Shown here in pieces: positions 7,846 through 18,045 of a stretch of 64,000 nt of DNA; within the stretch, counting starts at the first letter, position 1, and each line of letters opens with the position of its first letter. The notes below the pieces were generated by a model, which was given only the letters and a program-made list of their open reading frames with translations, searched no databases and was not told the origin of the DNA. The DNA lies in assembly GCF_004365915.1 (NCBI RefSeq), contig NZ_SODI01000002.1:47859-111858 (forward strand). Direction: 5' to 3'. The stretch comes from Cryobacterium psychrophilum. GTDB taxonomy: Bacteria > Actinomycetota > Actinomycetes > Actinomycetales > Microbacteriaceae. Both the position numbers and the translations under genes were made by a program.

Positions 7846-9111
7846 TTAAGACCAGAGGCGGTCTACGGGCATGACGTGTAAACGGTCGTCAAATGTGTAT
7901 GACCGTTCTCCCAGGTAGAGGGCGACTCCGGCGATGAACGCGTCTCCTACCGTGTCGCGTAATTTGCGCATGGGGGCAAAGCTTTCACCGGGGACTCTGC
8001 TTCCTGCTTTGATTTCGAACGCGATGATTGCGCCGTCGTCGCGTTCGATAACAAGGTCGACCTCATCGTGGTCGTGGGTTCGCCAATGGCCGATCCCGGC
8101 TATTCCGTCAATCCAGGACGCCTCTCGCTGTATTTCTCCGACGACGAAGGTTTCGAGGAGATGCCCGAATTCAGTCAGCGATGTTGCGTCGCGGCGTGCC
8201 AGTTTCTCGGGGGTGAGACGTAGCAGTCGCGCTGCGACGCCGGAGTCGATGATGTGGAGTTTGGGGGTGGCAGCGGTTCGTGCGGTCAAGGTCGAGTGCC
8301 ATGCGGGAAGCCGCTGCACGAGGAAGACGGCTTCTAGGAGTTTCGTGTAGCTGTCGGCTGTTCGGTCGTCGAGTGTGATGTCAGTTGCCGCGCGGGCAAT
8401 GTTGAGTACTTGGGCTGTTTGGCTGGCGAGCCTTCCTAATAGGCGGGGCAGCATGGCGGATTGTCTGATGTTGGAGAGTTCCCGGGCGTCGCGTTCGAGG
8501 GTCAACCGGATGTAGTCGTCGAACCAACGATTTCTTGATGCCGCGGTTGTTCGTTCGATCGCGATCGGGAACCCGCCCCGGGTAATGCGTTGGATGTAGT
8601 CATCGCGGGTCGTCTTCGAGGCGGATGCTTGTATTGCAGTGGCAGGGGACGAGAAGAGCGTGTCGACAAGGTGGCTTGCGTGTCCTCCGATCTCTGCCTG
8701 TGTCAGGGGATAGATGGTCATCCGGTTCAGCCGTCCGGTCAGCGATTGCGCCGCTTTGGGCAACGCGTCATGTCGGGTTGACCCGGCCAGAAGGAAACGG
8801 CCCGGACGTGTGTTCTTGTTGAGCTGGGCTTTGATCGCATCCAAAACTAAGGGTGCTTTCTGGTATTCGTCCACACACACCGGGGGCGTGCCCGCCATGA
8901 ATAGCCTCGGGTCCGCCAGGACGGCATCTCGGGTTGCTAAATCATCCAGGTCGATGACCTCTGCGTTGTGGGCATCAGCCAAGGATTTCAGCAGGGTGGA
9001 CTTGCCTACGGAGCGTGGGCCTTCCAACAGAACCACGGGCTCTTCGGTCATCCGGTCGCGAATTACGCTGATGGCCCGGCGTTCTACGTGATGTGGCGAA
9101 GCTGATGTCAT
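7846..9111 (-). CDS. AAA ATPase with DUF4143-type C-terminal domain
   Basis: A 421-residue protein of the AAA_14/DUF4143 class. Walker A is GPRSVGKST near residues 31-39, Walker B/acidic DEYQ is near residue 80 (PPVCVDEYQKA), and a sensor segment FLLAGSTRHD follows. The C-terminal third holds the restriction-endonuclease-like pattern HDEVDLVIERDDGAIIAFEI with K near residue 374, as in DUF4143. The family is common and its function is unsettled; toxin-antitoxin-like or defence roles have been proposed. The gene stands alone, convergent with the mob operon, and has three 23-bp direct repeats directly upstream of its start. Confidence 0.8.
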   Translation of the reverse strand: MTSASPHHVERRAISVIRDRMTEEPVVLLEGPRSVGKSTLLKSLADAHNAEVIDLDDLATRDAVLADPRLFMAGTPPVCVDEYQKAPLVLDAIKAQLNKNTRPGRFLLAGSTRHDALPKAAQSLTGRLNRMTIYPLTQAEIGGHASHLVDTLFSSPATAIQASASKTTRDDYIQRITRGGFPIAIERTTAASRNRWFDDYIRLTLERDARELSNIRQSAMLPRLLGRLASQTAQVLNIARAATDITLDDRTADSYTKLLEAVFLVQRLPAWHSTLTARTAATPKLHIIDSGVAARLLRLTPEKLARRDATSLTEFGHLLETFVVGEIQREASWIDGIAGIGHWRTHDHDEVDLVIERDDGAIIAFEIKAGSRVPGESFAPMRKLRDTVGDAFIAGVALYLGERSYTFDDRLHVMPVDRLWS

Positions 9112-9130
9112 CCCGCAATCTTAGTGCGTT

Positions 9131-9222
9131 CTACGGATTTCGAGGCACTTGAGCTGCGGATTCCGCACTGGTTGGACTGCGGATTTCGAGGGTGAGGAGT
9201 TGCGGCACTCGCTGAGTCCGTG
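9131..9222. repeat. three to four 23-bp tandem repeats upstream of the DUF4143 ATPase
   Basis: Units start at 9131 (CTACGGATTTCGAGG), 9154 (CTGCGGATTCCGCAC) and 9177 (CTGCGGATTTCGAGG), each exactly 23 bases apart. A weaker fourth unit starts at 9200 (TTGCGGCACTCG). The middle unit contains the near-palindrome TGCGGATTCCGCA. The block begins 20 bases before the ATPase start codon, where operator or iteron-type protein binding would control it. The rest of the 332-base gap up to 9443 shows no gene. Confidence 0.6.
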
Positions 9223-9443
9223 GCTTTGGAGCCAGTAACGACTGGCACATGAGGCGGTGACACGACGTTATTTGTCGTGGAGGAAGCGCACTTCGAGTCG
9301 GTTCACTCAAGTAAAAGACCAGCCTGTTTCCTGCCGTTTGGTTTGATAGCGAGCAATTTCCGATGCATTGCCGTTTCAGCTGATCCTGAACGTCAATGTC
9401 GACGCGAGGCCCGTGCGAATGATCCGCGAGAAAGGACTGGTGA

Positions 9444-10058
9444 CTAGGCCCTTTGTGTCAGTCTTGGCAGCGTAGAAGAATCCGCTAATTCCGCTGTCCG
9501 AAATCCCCGCGGCAGCCCGGTGTCGGCTTCCGTCTCGCTGATCGCTAGGATCGTATCCGATTCCCGTGCCAGCCAGGCCTCGCCGGCGATTCTTCCGACG
9601 GATTCCGGTCGCTCGCTCTCCGAGAGCGGCGTGGGCTCCTCCGCAGCGATACTGTGAAAACTTTGCGCGTGCGACGTCGAGAGATCACGGGCCAGCGGTA
9701 GGGCGGCCATGTCGGAGAATCACTGGTGGGAGTGGATGATGTCGTAGAGGCCGAGGGCAGACATCCGCTGACGAGAGGCGTCGATGAAGTCTTCGTGGTC
9801 GCCCTTGGGTACGAGGGCTGCCGGGCCTGCATCGAGAAAACGCAGGGTGACTCGGGGGTGCAGCTGCACCTTACGTGCGATCGCAGGGGACGAACGCCGG
9901 GTGAGAATTTCGACGGTGTGGCCGGCAGCTGCGAGGGCCTCCGCTTGGTTGCGCACGACAACGTTCATTTCGCGTGCATCGCCCGAGCCTGGTTCAGCGC
10001 CCGGGGACGTGTGCAGGGAAACGAGCGAGATGCGGAGGGAAGTCGATACAGGAGGCAC
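9444..10058 (-). pseudogene. glycosyltransferase (MshA-like) remnant with in-frame TGA
   Basis: The N-terminal domain of a family 4 glycosyltransferase is readable: ISLVSLHTSPGAEPGSGDAR, then EALAAAGHTVEILTRR, then a stop at YDIIHSHQ-TGA-FSDMAALPLA. The frame then continues cleanly (ARDLSTSHAQSFHSIAAEEP, then SDTILAISETEADTGLPRGF). Relatives have tryptophan or a similar residue after the HSHH segment, so TGA most likely arose from TGG. The gene also lacks its whole C-terminal UDP-sugar-binding half, ending after about 205 codons. The intact enzyme class includes the first step of mycothiol synthesis, but this copy cannot work unless the TGA is read through and half the fold is dispensable. 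Confidence 0.75.
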
Positions 10059-10175
10059 CCTGAAATCTCAACGCACGCTGGCTCGCGCAAGCCGATGCTG
10101 CTCGCCCGAGGCTGCGCCGCTCCCGAGGCCGCCTCTTTGTCACTTCGTTCAGCTCTGCTGGGTATCGTGGAACTC

Positions 10176-10679
10176 ATGACGCATGCGCTTCGCTCCCTCG
10201 ACTCTCTCGATCTTCCCCAGGTGCTCACGCTCAACAACGAGGCAGTTCCCGCCGTCAATGCTCTTGACGCTGATTCGCTTGCAGCCCTCGTGGCAACTGC
10301 TGCTCATTCGGTCGTGGTCACGACGGTGGGGGATGTGCGAACCGTGGTTGGTTTCGTGATCGGCTTTGCCCCATTCGCCGAGTACGCCAGCGAAAGCTAT
10401 CGCTGGTTTGAGGCCCGATCGAGCGACTTCCTCTACGTGGACCGCATCGTCGTGGCGCCGAACGTACGAAGCCAGGGCCTCGGCGAAGTGCTCTACGCCT
10501 CGGTCTTTCAGGCTGCCCGCGAGGCCCACGTCGCCGAAGTGGTTTGCGAAGTGAATACCTTTCCGCCCAATCCGCGGTCGCTGGCCTTCCACTCACGTCT
10601 CGGTTTCACGACGATCGGCGAGCAGTCCAACAAGGGCGAAACGGTCGCCGTCGCGCTGCTCGCGGCATCCGTTTCGTAG
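10176..10679 (+). CDS. GNAT-family N-acetyltransferase
   Basis: A 167-residue protein with the acetyl-CoA binding pattern of GNAT enzymes: FLYVDRIVVAPNVRSQGLGE (motif A, with the RSQGLGE pyrophosphate loop near residues 96-104). Motif B follows around EVNTFPPNPRSLAFHSRLGF, typical of the YjbC/COG3818-type subgroup. The substrate is unknown. The open frame extends far upstream through the antisense of the broken glycosyltransferase, so I use the ATG at 10176; a GTG nine bases earlier is an alternative. It sits intact among pseudogenes. Confidence 0.8.
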   Translation: MTHALRSLDSLDLPQVLTLNNEAVPAVNALDADSLAALVATAAHSVVVTTVGDVRTVVGFVIGFAPFAEYASESYRWFEARSSDFLYVDRIVVAPNVRSQGLGEVLYASVFQAAREAHVAEVVCEVNTFPPNPRSLAFHSRLGFTTIGEQSNKGETVAVALLAASVS

Positions 10680-10767
10680 CTCTTTGTGGCCTGGCCGTGC
10701 CCGGTTCTAGATTCTGCTCGAGGGACCACATGGGCAATGCTAGGAACGACTGTAGAGCCCGAGCCGG

Positions 10768-10962
10768 GTGCTCTGGCCGGGACGGGGTCTCACGAAGCTG
10801 GATCTGGCCCACTATCTGATGGCGGTGGGGGAGCCATTTGTACGAGCAAACGAGGACCGATCTGTGTCGCTGCAGCGGGTTCCCGCCGGGATCGACGGCG
10901 AGCAGTACTTCTCGAAGACCCCCGCTACCTTGTTCGCATCCTCGGATGGTGTGAGTATCTGA
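10768..10962 (+). pseudogene. LigD-type polymerase domain fragment
   Basis: About 64 codons resemble the start of the primase-polymerase domain of LigD, the bacterial non-homologous end-joining ligase: GLTKLDLAHYLMAVGEPFVR, then VSLQRVPAGIDGEQYFSKTP. In full proteins a domain of about 280 residues follows; here the frame drifts (ATLFASSDGVSI) and stops. It has no plausible start of its own and is a relic. From 10963 to 11221 I see no recognisable gene. Confidence 0.55.
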
Positions 10963-11221
10963 GGGCGTTGGCCCGTCGGGTCCGGCATGATTCTTGCCTC
11001 CAGTCGTTCATGATCCGGGGTGTTGTCACCGGGCCGGATTGGTATCAGGTGATCGCTAATAGGAAGGTCACGTCCCGCGTGGTGGATGCTCCTATCTGTG
11101 TCAAGCAGCCGTGAGGTCTTTTTGTTGCCTAGTGGCGTTGAGCGTCGGATTGTCGACGTGGTGAGCCATCGTGCGATGGTGTGCCCGTCAAGTTCTTGAG
11201 ACAGTTCGATGTGTTTTTCTT

Positions 11222-11443
11222 CTATGCCGCAGCCAGCTGGCGGCGGTCTTGGTAAGCGGCGAGAGCTGCGGCCGGTTGTAGTCCTCCGTTGTTGGCGTGG
11301 GGCCGACGCCGGTTGTACCAGGACTCGATGTATTCCATCACCGCGGTGCGCGCGGCGAGGTGATTGTCGAAGTGCTGCTGGTAGAACATCTCGGTCTTCA
11401 TATGCGAGAAGAACGACTCGGCGACAGCGTTGATGCTCACAGG
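11222..11443 (-). pseudogene. IS3-family transposase C-terminal fragment
   Basis: About 72 codons match the end of the IS3-family OrfB integrase: INAVAESFFSHMKTEMFYQQ (containing the last catalytic glutamate region, AESFFS), then YNRRRPHANNGGLQPAAALA. The N-terminal helix-turn-helix part and the first two catalytic aspartates are missing. The fragment abuts the IS110 remnant at about 11444, so one element inserted into or deleted the other. Confidence 0.75.
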
Positions 11444-12083
11444 GTGTCAAGCTGCGATTTCGGCGGTTTTCGGGTTGGCGGTGATGAGGTGCTAGACCTC
11501 TCGGATGACGTAGCGCTTGAGGCAGCGGATGATGTCGCGCTTGGATTTGCTTTGTGCTGTGCGGCGGGTCACGTAGGCGATCGTGGGCTCGTGGAAGCGC
11601 ATTCGGCCGATCACGACGCGGTAGATCGTGGCGTTGAGTTGTCGGTGGCCGCCATGGTCGGTGCGGTGCTTCCCGGAGGTCATGCCCGAGCTGGTTGGGA
11701 TCGGGCTGATTCCGGCGAGTTTCGCGAACGCTGCCTCGGATTTGATCCGTTCGGGGTTATCGCCGGCGACGATGAGGATTTCTGCGGCGGTGTCAGCGCC
11801 GATGCCGAAGGGTTCGATCAGCTGGGGTGCGGTCTGCGTGACGAGGTCCTCGATCATGGTGGCGGGCGAGCATGATTTGGGTCTTCCGGGCGGTCTCTTT
11901 GCGCATCAATTCAGGTGCATGCACGAGCATCGCATTGAGGGTCACCATCGCCGCTGACAAGTACCGCTTGTGATCGATGACGACCTTCGACGAGACACGG
12001 AACCGGCGCGCTGCAACGGGCGCCGTCACCAATCTCTTCAGGCGTGGCTGTGAGACCCAACGCTTAGTGGGGGGCCCAGACAT
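11444..12083 (-). pseudogene. IS110-family transposase remnant, frameshifted
   Basis: The C-terminal Transposase_20 domain is readable at 11492-11857: QLIEPFGIGADTAAEILIVA, then SEAAFAKLAGISPIPTSSGM, then SKRDIIRCLKRYVIREV. There the expected tyrosine codon of REVYHLIT is TAG. The reading shifts frame upstream at about 11800-11860 to MVTLNAMLVHAPELMRKETA. The N-terminal RuvC-like DEDD domain is missing. With two lesions and no N-terminus the copy is dead. Confidence 0.75.
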
Positions 12084-12098
12084 AGAGCAATCGGCAAA

Positions 12099-14129
12099 CT
12101 AGCTGACGCCCGTGGGCTCGGCCGAGCGTGGACCGACGCCGACCGCGATGGCCTGGAGTACCTCGGCAGGGGTCATGGCAGCCTGGATGGCGGCGCGGAA
12201 TGCGGGCTTCATCAGGCAGCGGGACAACTGCGCGAGCACGGTGAGGTGCTCAGTGCCGGCCGCGGCGTCGGGAACGGCGATCATGAAGATCAGGGTGGCC
12301 TTGGTGCCATCTGGCGAGTTCCAGTCGATGCCGCCCCGACTGCGGGCGAAAGCGATCACCGGGGAGCTGACGCCGTCGGACTTCGCGTGCGGAATGGCGA
12401 TCCCGTCACCGATGCCTGTCGTGGCAGTCTGCTCGCGGTCGAAGGCGGCCTGGGCGACCGCCGTTTGGTCCGTGACCCGGCCAGTGGCGCTCATCAGCCC
12501 GGTGAGGGTGCGGATCATCCCGTCGCGGTCGGTTTCATCGACATCGAGCACGATCGTACGTTCGTCAATGTAGTCGAGCACGGTCTTTTTCTCAGGCGCG
12601 GCGGGTGCGTCTGTAGGGGCGGGAAGAACGGCGTCCGCGCTCGCTGTGGTGGTGTGGCGTGCGGTGCGGCGCGCGGAAATACTGAGTAGTAACAGCGAGA
12701 CGAGGGCTGTCACGAGGGCGCCGGCGATGAGGGCTGCGAAGTACATCGGCACTCCGGAGACGGCGCCGAAGACGGCGACGATGGGTCCGCCGTGCGGTAC
12801 GGAGTCCGTCACGCCGGACAGAGCCGCGATGCCGCCGGCAATGGCGCCGCCGATCATGTTCGCGGGGATGACCTGGAGCGGCTTGGCCGCGGCGAGCGGG
12901 ATCGCGCCTTCGGTGATGCCGAAGAAGCCAATGAAGAGCGCGGCGATTCCGGCCTCACGTTCGGGCTTGGAGAAGTATCGGCCGCGGATGAGCGTGGCCA
13001 GGCCCATGCCGAGCGGCGGCACCGCGATCGCGGCGGCGACCATGCCCATCGGGGCCGGGTTGCCGGATGCGATCAGCGCGGCACCGAACAGGAACGCCGT
13101 CTTGTTGACGGGGCCGCCCATGTCGAAGGCGATCATGGCGCCGAGGATGAGGCCGAGGACGATGACGCTGCCGCCCTGGAGTCCGGTGAGGAAGGTGCTC
13201 ATCGTCGAGAACACCCAGCTGATCGGCTGGCCGAGGGCGAGCACGAAGGCGCCACCGACGATGACCGTGGTGAGCACGGGGATCACGAGGATCGGCATGA
13301 TCGGTTTGATGAAGCGGTGCACCGGGATCTTCTTGATCCCGAGGGCGACGAAGCCAACGAGGAAGCCGGTGACGATGCCGCCGATGAAGCCGGCGCCCGA
13401 CTCGGAGTTGTAGAACGATCCGGTCGTGGCGATCCAGCCGCAGATCATGCCGGGGGCGAGGCCCGGCCGGTCGGCGATCGCGAAGGCAATGTAGCCCGAG
13501 AGGATGGGCACCATCAGGGTGAACCCGAGGGCGCCGATCTTATTGATCGTGAGCCAGAAGCTGCCCTCGGGAATGACGAGGCCCTGTGGAGTTGCCGCAC
13601 CGCCGAGCGAAAGGGAGATCGCGATGAGCAGCCCGCCGACCACTACAAACGGGATCATGTACGACACGCCGTTCATCAGCGCCTGGTAGAGCAGGCCACC
13701 GAAGTCGGATGCGCCGGTCGTCGACCCGGCGCCCGCGGCGGGCGCGGAACCGGCGTTGTCCGGTGCTCGGGGCGTCGCGGCAAGGGCGTCGGCGATGAGC
13801 TCCTGCGGGCGGTGGATACCATCGGCGACCCGCGCCGAAACAAGGCGTTTGCCCGCGAAGCGGGACAGGTCGACCTGGGTGTCGGCGGCGATGACGATCG
13901 CATCCGCCCGGTCGATCTCGTCCTGGCTGAAGGTGCCCTCGATGCCGACCGAGCCGTGGGTCTCGACCCTCAGCCTGTAGCCGAGGATCGCGGCCGCGCT
14001 CTCCAGCTTCTCCGCCGCCATGTACGTATGGGCAATCCCGGTGGGACAGGCCGTGATGGCGAGGATTAATGTGCTGTGGGACGACGGTTGGCCGGACGCC
14101 TGCGTGGGATCAGCGTGGTTTGTGGGCAT
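12099..14129 (-). CDS. fruA: PTS fructose-type transporter, EIIBCA fusion
   Basis: A 676-residue fusion in the order IIB-IIC-IIA. IIB (about 1-120) has the phosphorylated cysteine in ACPTGIAHTYMA (Cys28). IIC (about 140-490) has around nine membrane helices, with the FDMGGPVNKTAFLFG and FGITEGAIPLA signatures of the fructose-mannitol family. IIA (about 515-676) has the active histidine in IPHAKSD (near residue 581). The protein would import fructose and phosphorylate it to fructose 1-phosphate using phosphate from HPr. Neither a 1-phosphofructokinase nor a DeoR-type regulator is beside it, which is unusual because fruKA operons are common. It appears monocistronic. Confidence 0.92.
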   Translation of the reverse strand: MPTNHADPTQASGQPSSHSTLILAITACPTGIAHTYMAAEKLESAAAILGYRLRVETHGSVGIEGTFSQDEIDRADAIVIAADTQVDLSRFAGKRLVSARVADGIHRPQELIADALAATPRAPDNAGSAPAAGAGSTTGASDFGGLLYQALMNGVSYMIPFVVVGGLLIAISLSLGGAATPQGLVIPEGSFWLTINKIGALGFTLMVPILSGYIAFAIADRPGLAPGMICGWIATTGSFYNSESGAGFIGGIVTGFLVGFVALGIKKIPVHRFIKPIMPILVIPVLTTVIVGGAFVLALGQPISWVFSTMSTFLTGLQGGSVIVLGLILGAMIAFDMGGPVNKTAFLFGAALIASGNPAPMGMVAAAIAVPPLGMGLATLIRGRYFSKPEREAGIAALFIGFFGITEGAIPLAAAKPLQVIPANMIGGAIAGGIAALSGVTDSVPHGGPIVAVFGAVSGVPMYFAALIAGALVTALVSLLLLSISARRTARHTTTASADAVLPAPTDAPAAPEKKTVLDYIDERTIVLDVDETDRDGMIRTLTGLMSATGRVTDQTAVAQAAFDREQTATTGIGDGIAIPHAKSDGVSSPVIAFARSRGGIDWNSPDGTKATLIFMIAVPDAAAGTEHLTVLAQLSRCLMKPAFRAAIQAAMTPAEVLQAIAVGVGPRSAEPTGVS

Positions 14130-14556
14130 GATGTGGTCCTTCCTGAATGACTGACCGGAATCGAGCGTGTACCGGAGGCGGAGCAGATGAGCCCAAGAGC
14201 CGATGAATTTAGGTTACTCCCCGAATGAACGGGGCCACGAGGCTGCTTGGCGGCCGAAGGAAGGACTGCGTACACCCGTGGCTCCTGCGGGAAACGTGAA
14301 CCCGTTCGTTCTGACATATCCCGTAAGACTCGTCCGATTAAAATCCCGGTCTGCTGCCCCAACTGCAACATATATCCGGCCTTGCGGCGGTTTCAACGAG
14401 AGGGGAGAGCAATCGTGCATCTGTTGCAATAGATGCATTACGTATTGACATAATAGTTATTATCGGTCATTTGGGGTGGGATTGCGAGTGTGATCAAAAT
14501 GCTTTTACGACAGTGATCTACTTGCCTTTTCCGTGTAGGTGGTGTGGGATGAGTGT
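14130..14556. promoter_or_regulatory. intergenic region with AT-rich inverted repeat before Xre/RES pair
   Basis: This divergent gap of 427 bases holds no gene I can support. It contains a perfect inverted repeat ATAATA-GT-TATTAT (14450-14463) overlapping a TTGACA hexamer (14445-14450). That makes a plausible promoter and operator for the rightward toxin-antitoxin pair, though no good -10 is placed 17 bases on. The fruA promoter must lie in the left part, where no clear signal is seen. Confidence 0.35.
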
Positions 14557-14946
14557 ATGAGTACTACAACGGCACGTCCGGGACGTCGGGGCTACGAAGA
14601 TTCCCTTCGGCTTTCGACGGCTGAAATCGTTGGAGGGCTGCGGGAGACATTGGGCGCGAAGCTCGTGGCGTATTTGGGAGGCGTTCGTGAGACCCGCGCC
14701 GTGCGAGAGTGGGCGGAAGGAACAAGGACGCCGTCGAGCGACGTTGTGCTCCGGTTGCGTACGTCGTTCTATGTCATGGCGATGCTGAGGGACCGCGAAT
14801 CGGCGTCGACCGTCGCAAGTTGGTTCCAGGGAATGAACCCGGAACTGAACGACGTCTCGCCAGCGCGAGTCCTGCGGGAGCAAGAGCTCGAGACTGCGGG
14901 CCCCGCTGTGCTCGCGGCGGCTCGTTCCTTCGTGGCGTTCGGCTGA
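14557..14946 (+). CDS. Xre/MbcA-like antitoxin
   Basis: A 129-residue protein immediately upstream of a RES-domain gene, as in ParS-ParT and Xre-MbcA type systems. Residues about 25-70 contain a helix-turn-helix-like region (IVGGLRETLGAKLVAYLGGV, then VREWAEGTRTPSSDVVLRLR). The end (WFQGMNPELNDVSPARVLRE) matches the toxin-binding segment of such antitoxins, in which a WFxxxNPxL motif is followed by DVSPARVL. It neutralises the toxin and probably represses the operon. The ATG at 14557 is chosen; the frame opens at 14539. Confidence 0.75.
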   Translation: MSTTTARPGRRGYEDSLRLSTAEIVGGLRETLGAKLVAYLGGVRETRAVREWAEGTRTPSSDVVLRLRTSFYVMAMLRDRESASTVASWFQGMNPELNDVSPARVLREQELETAGPAVLAAARSFVAFG

Positions 14947-14952
14947 GCGGGC

Positions 14953-15717
14953 GTGAGTGACACAGACCTGGCCATTGTCACTGTCGACCAACAGCTGTGG
15001 CGGGTCGGATTCCGTCCCGAACCGTGGGCGTGCAGCGACTGGAAGTACGCCGCCGAAGGCGGGCGTTTCAACGGTCGCTGGGATGACGTTCATGGGCAGT
15101 TTCGGACGGTCTATGCCGGCGATTCACTTCTCGCGTGCCTGATCGAAGTTCTCGCGAAGTACCGGGTAGACGCCCCTCTCGCCGATGCTTTGGATCAAAT
15201 CTTTGAGGATCCGGCGGACACAGAAGAATATCCCGCCCGGCCACCGGCTTTCGTGAGCTATCGCTGGCTCGAGGACCGGTGTGCATCCAGCGCCCGTGTG
15301 CATGGATCTTTCTGTATGGTGACAGCCACTGGAACCATCTCGGCGTTACGGCCACGATTCGCCTTGCTGGCTCACGAGTTGGGCGCGACTGACTTTGACG
15401 CGGCCGCGCTGAAGGATTCAGGCCCACGCGACCTCACTCGCTCGGTCGCCAGCTGGCTCTACCAGCTGACTGATCCCACTGTTGATGGCATCCAATTCAG
15501 ATCCCGCCACGGCGATGACCTTCCCCTGTGGGCGATCTTTGAGCGGCCGTCGGCTGATGCTGATGTGTCTCCTCATTCTTGCAGGCATCGTCTCGGTGGT
15601 ACTCACTCCAGAAACCGCCGAGCTAGTCGAGGCGTTCGCCATCCTCGGACTGGCCTGGTCCGACTGACCTTATCGGGGTCTGAAGTGAACGTTTCTGCTT
15701 GCCCGCGAAATCACTAA
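14953..15717 (+). CDS. RES-domain toxin, C-terminus probably frameshifted
   Basis: A RES toxin: LWRVGFRPEPWACSDWKYAA, then GGRFNGRWDD, then TVYAGDSLLACLIEVLAKYR. These contain the arginine, tyrosine and glutamate expected at the NAD-binding site. DGIQFRSRHGDD holds the late serine. Known RES toxins degrade NAD or ADP-ribosylate targets. After WAIFERPSADADVSP the annotated frame yields an atypical Arg/His-rich tail. The +1 frame instead gives LAGIVSVVLTPETAELVEAF then AILGLAWSD and a stop at 15666, which is the usual family ending. A one-base insertion near 15570-15580 is the simplest reading. The GTG start follows the antitoxin stop by six bases. Confidence 0.75.
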   Translation: MSDTDLAIVTVDQQLWRVGFRPEPWACSDWKYAAEGGRFNGRWDDVHGQFRTVYAGDSLLACLIEVLAKYRVDAPLADALDQIFEDPADTEEYPARPPAFVSYRWLEDRCASSARVHGSFCMVTATGTISALRPRFALLAHELGATDFDAAALKDSGPRDLTRSVASWLYQLTDPTVDGIQFRSRHGDDLPLWAIFERPSADADVSPHSCRHRLGGTHSRNRRASRGVRHPRTGLVRLTLSGSEVNVSACPRNH

Positions 15718-15778
15718 TAACTCACCAAGCTCCTCCTTGGCTGTGGGAGTGCAGTTCACCGACGTTCGTACTCGGGCA

Positions 15779-17772
<1,994 letters not shown>

Positions 17773-18045
17773 TCAGCCGCCCTGTACTGCGGTGACGACT
17801 TCGACGTCGTCGCCGGCTTCGAGAACCGTGGTGGCCCAGCGGCTGCGTGGCACCACTTCGGAATTGCGGGCCACGGCAACGCCGAGCCGGCCGCCGTCAA
17901 CGGCCTGCCCGTCGGCCGCGATCTGCCGGCCGGTCGCGCCGGCGACAAGATCGGTGACGGTCTCGCCGACCGCGAGCGAACGCGGGGCTCCGTTGAGAGT
18001 AATACTGGCGGGGGGCGGCGTGTGGACTGCTCTGGTGTCAGACAT
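17773..18045 (-). CDS. thiS: sulfur carrier protein ThiS
   Basis: A 90-residue ubiquitin-fold carrier ending in the required Gly-Gly (VVTAVQGG). The core begins SITLNGAPRSLAVGETVTDL. The carrier is longer than the usual 65-70 residues because of a 14-residue N-terminal extension. Its terminal glycine is adenylated by ThiF and converted to a thiocarboxylate that feeds ThiG. The start overlaps thiO by eight bases, and the stop is three bases before the thiG start. Confidence 0.92.
   Translation of the reverse strand: MSDTRAVHTPPPASITLNGAPRSLAVGETVTDLVAGATGRQIAADGQAVDGGRLGVAVARNSEVVPRSRWATTVLEAGDDVEVVTAVQGG

Noticed and set aside
9131..9222. CRISPR array
   Set aside because: The repeats are contiguous 23-bp units without spacers, too few and too degenerate, and no cas genes are present.
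12792..14069. 425-residue open frame on the plus strand
   Set aside because: It is the antisense of the intact PTS EIIBCA gene and encodes a low-complexity Asp/Glu/Arg/His-rich product.
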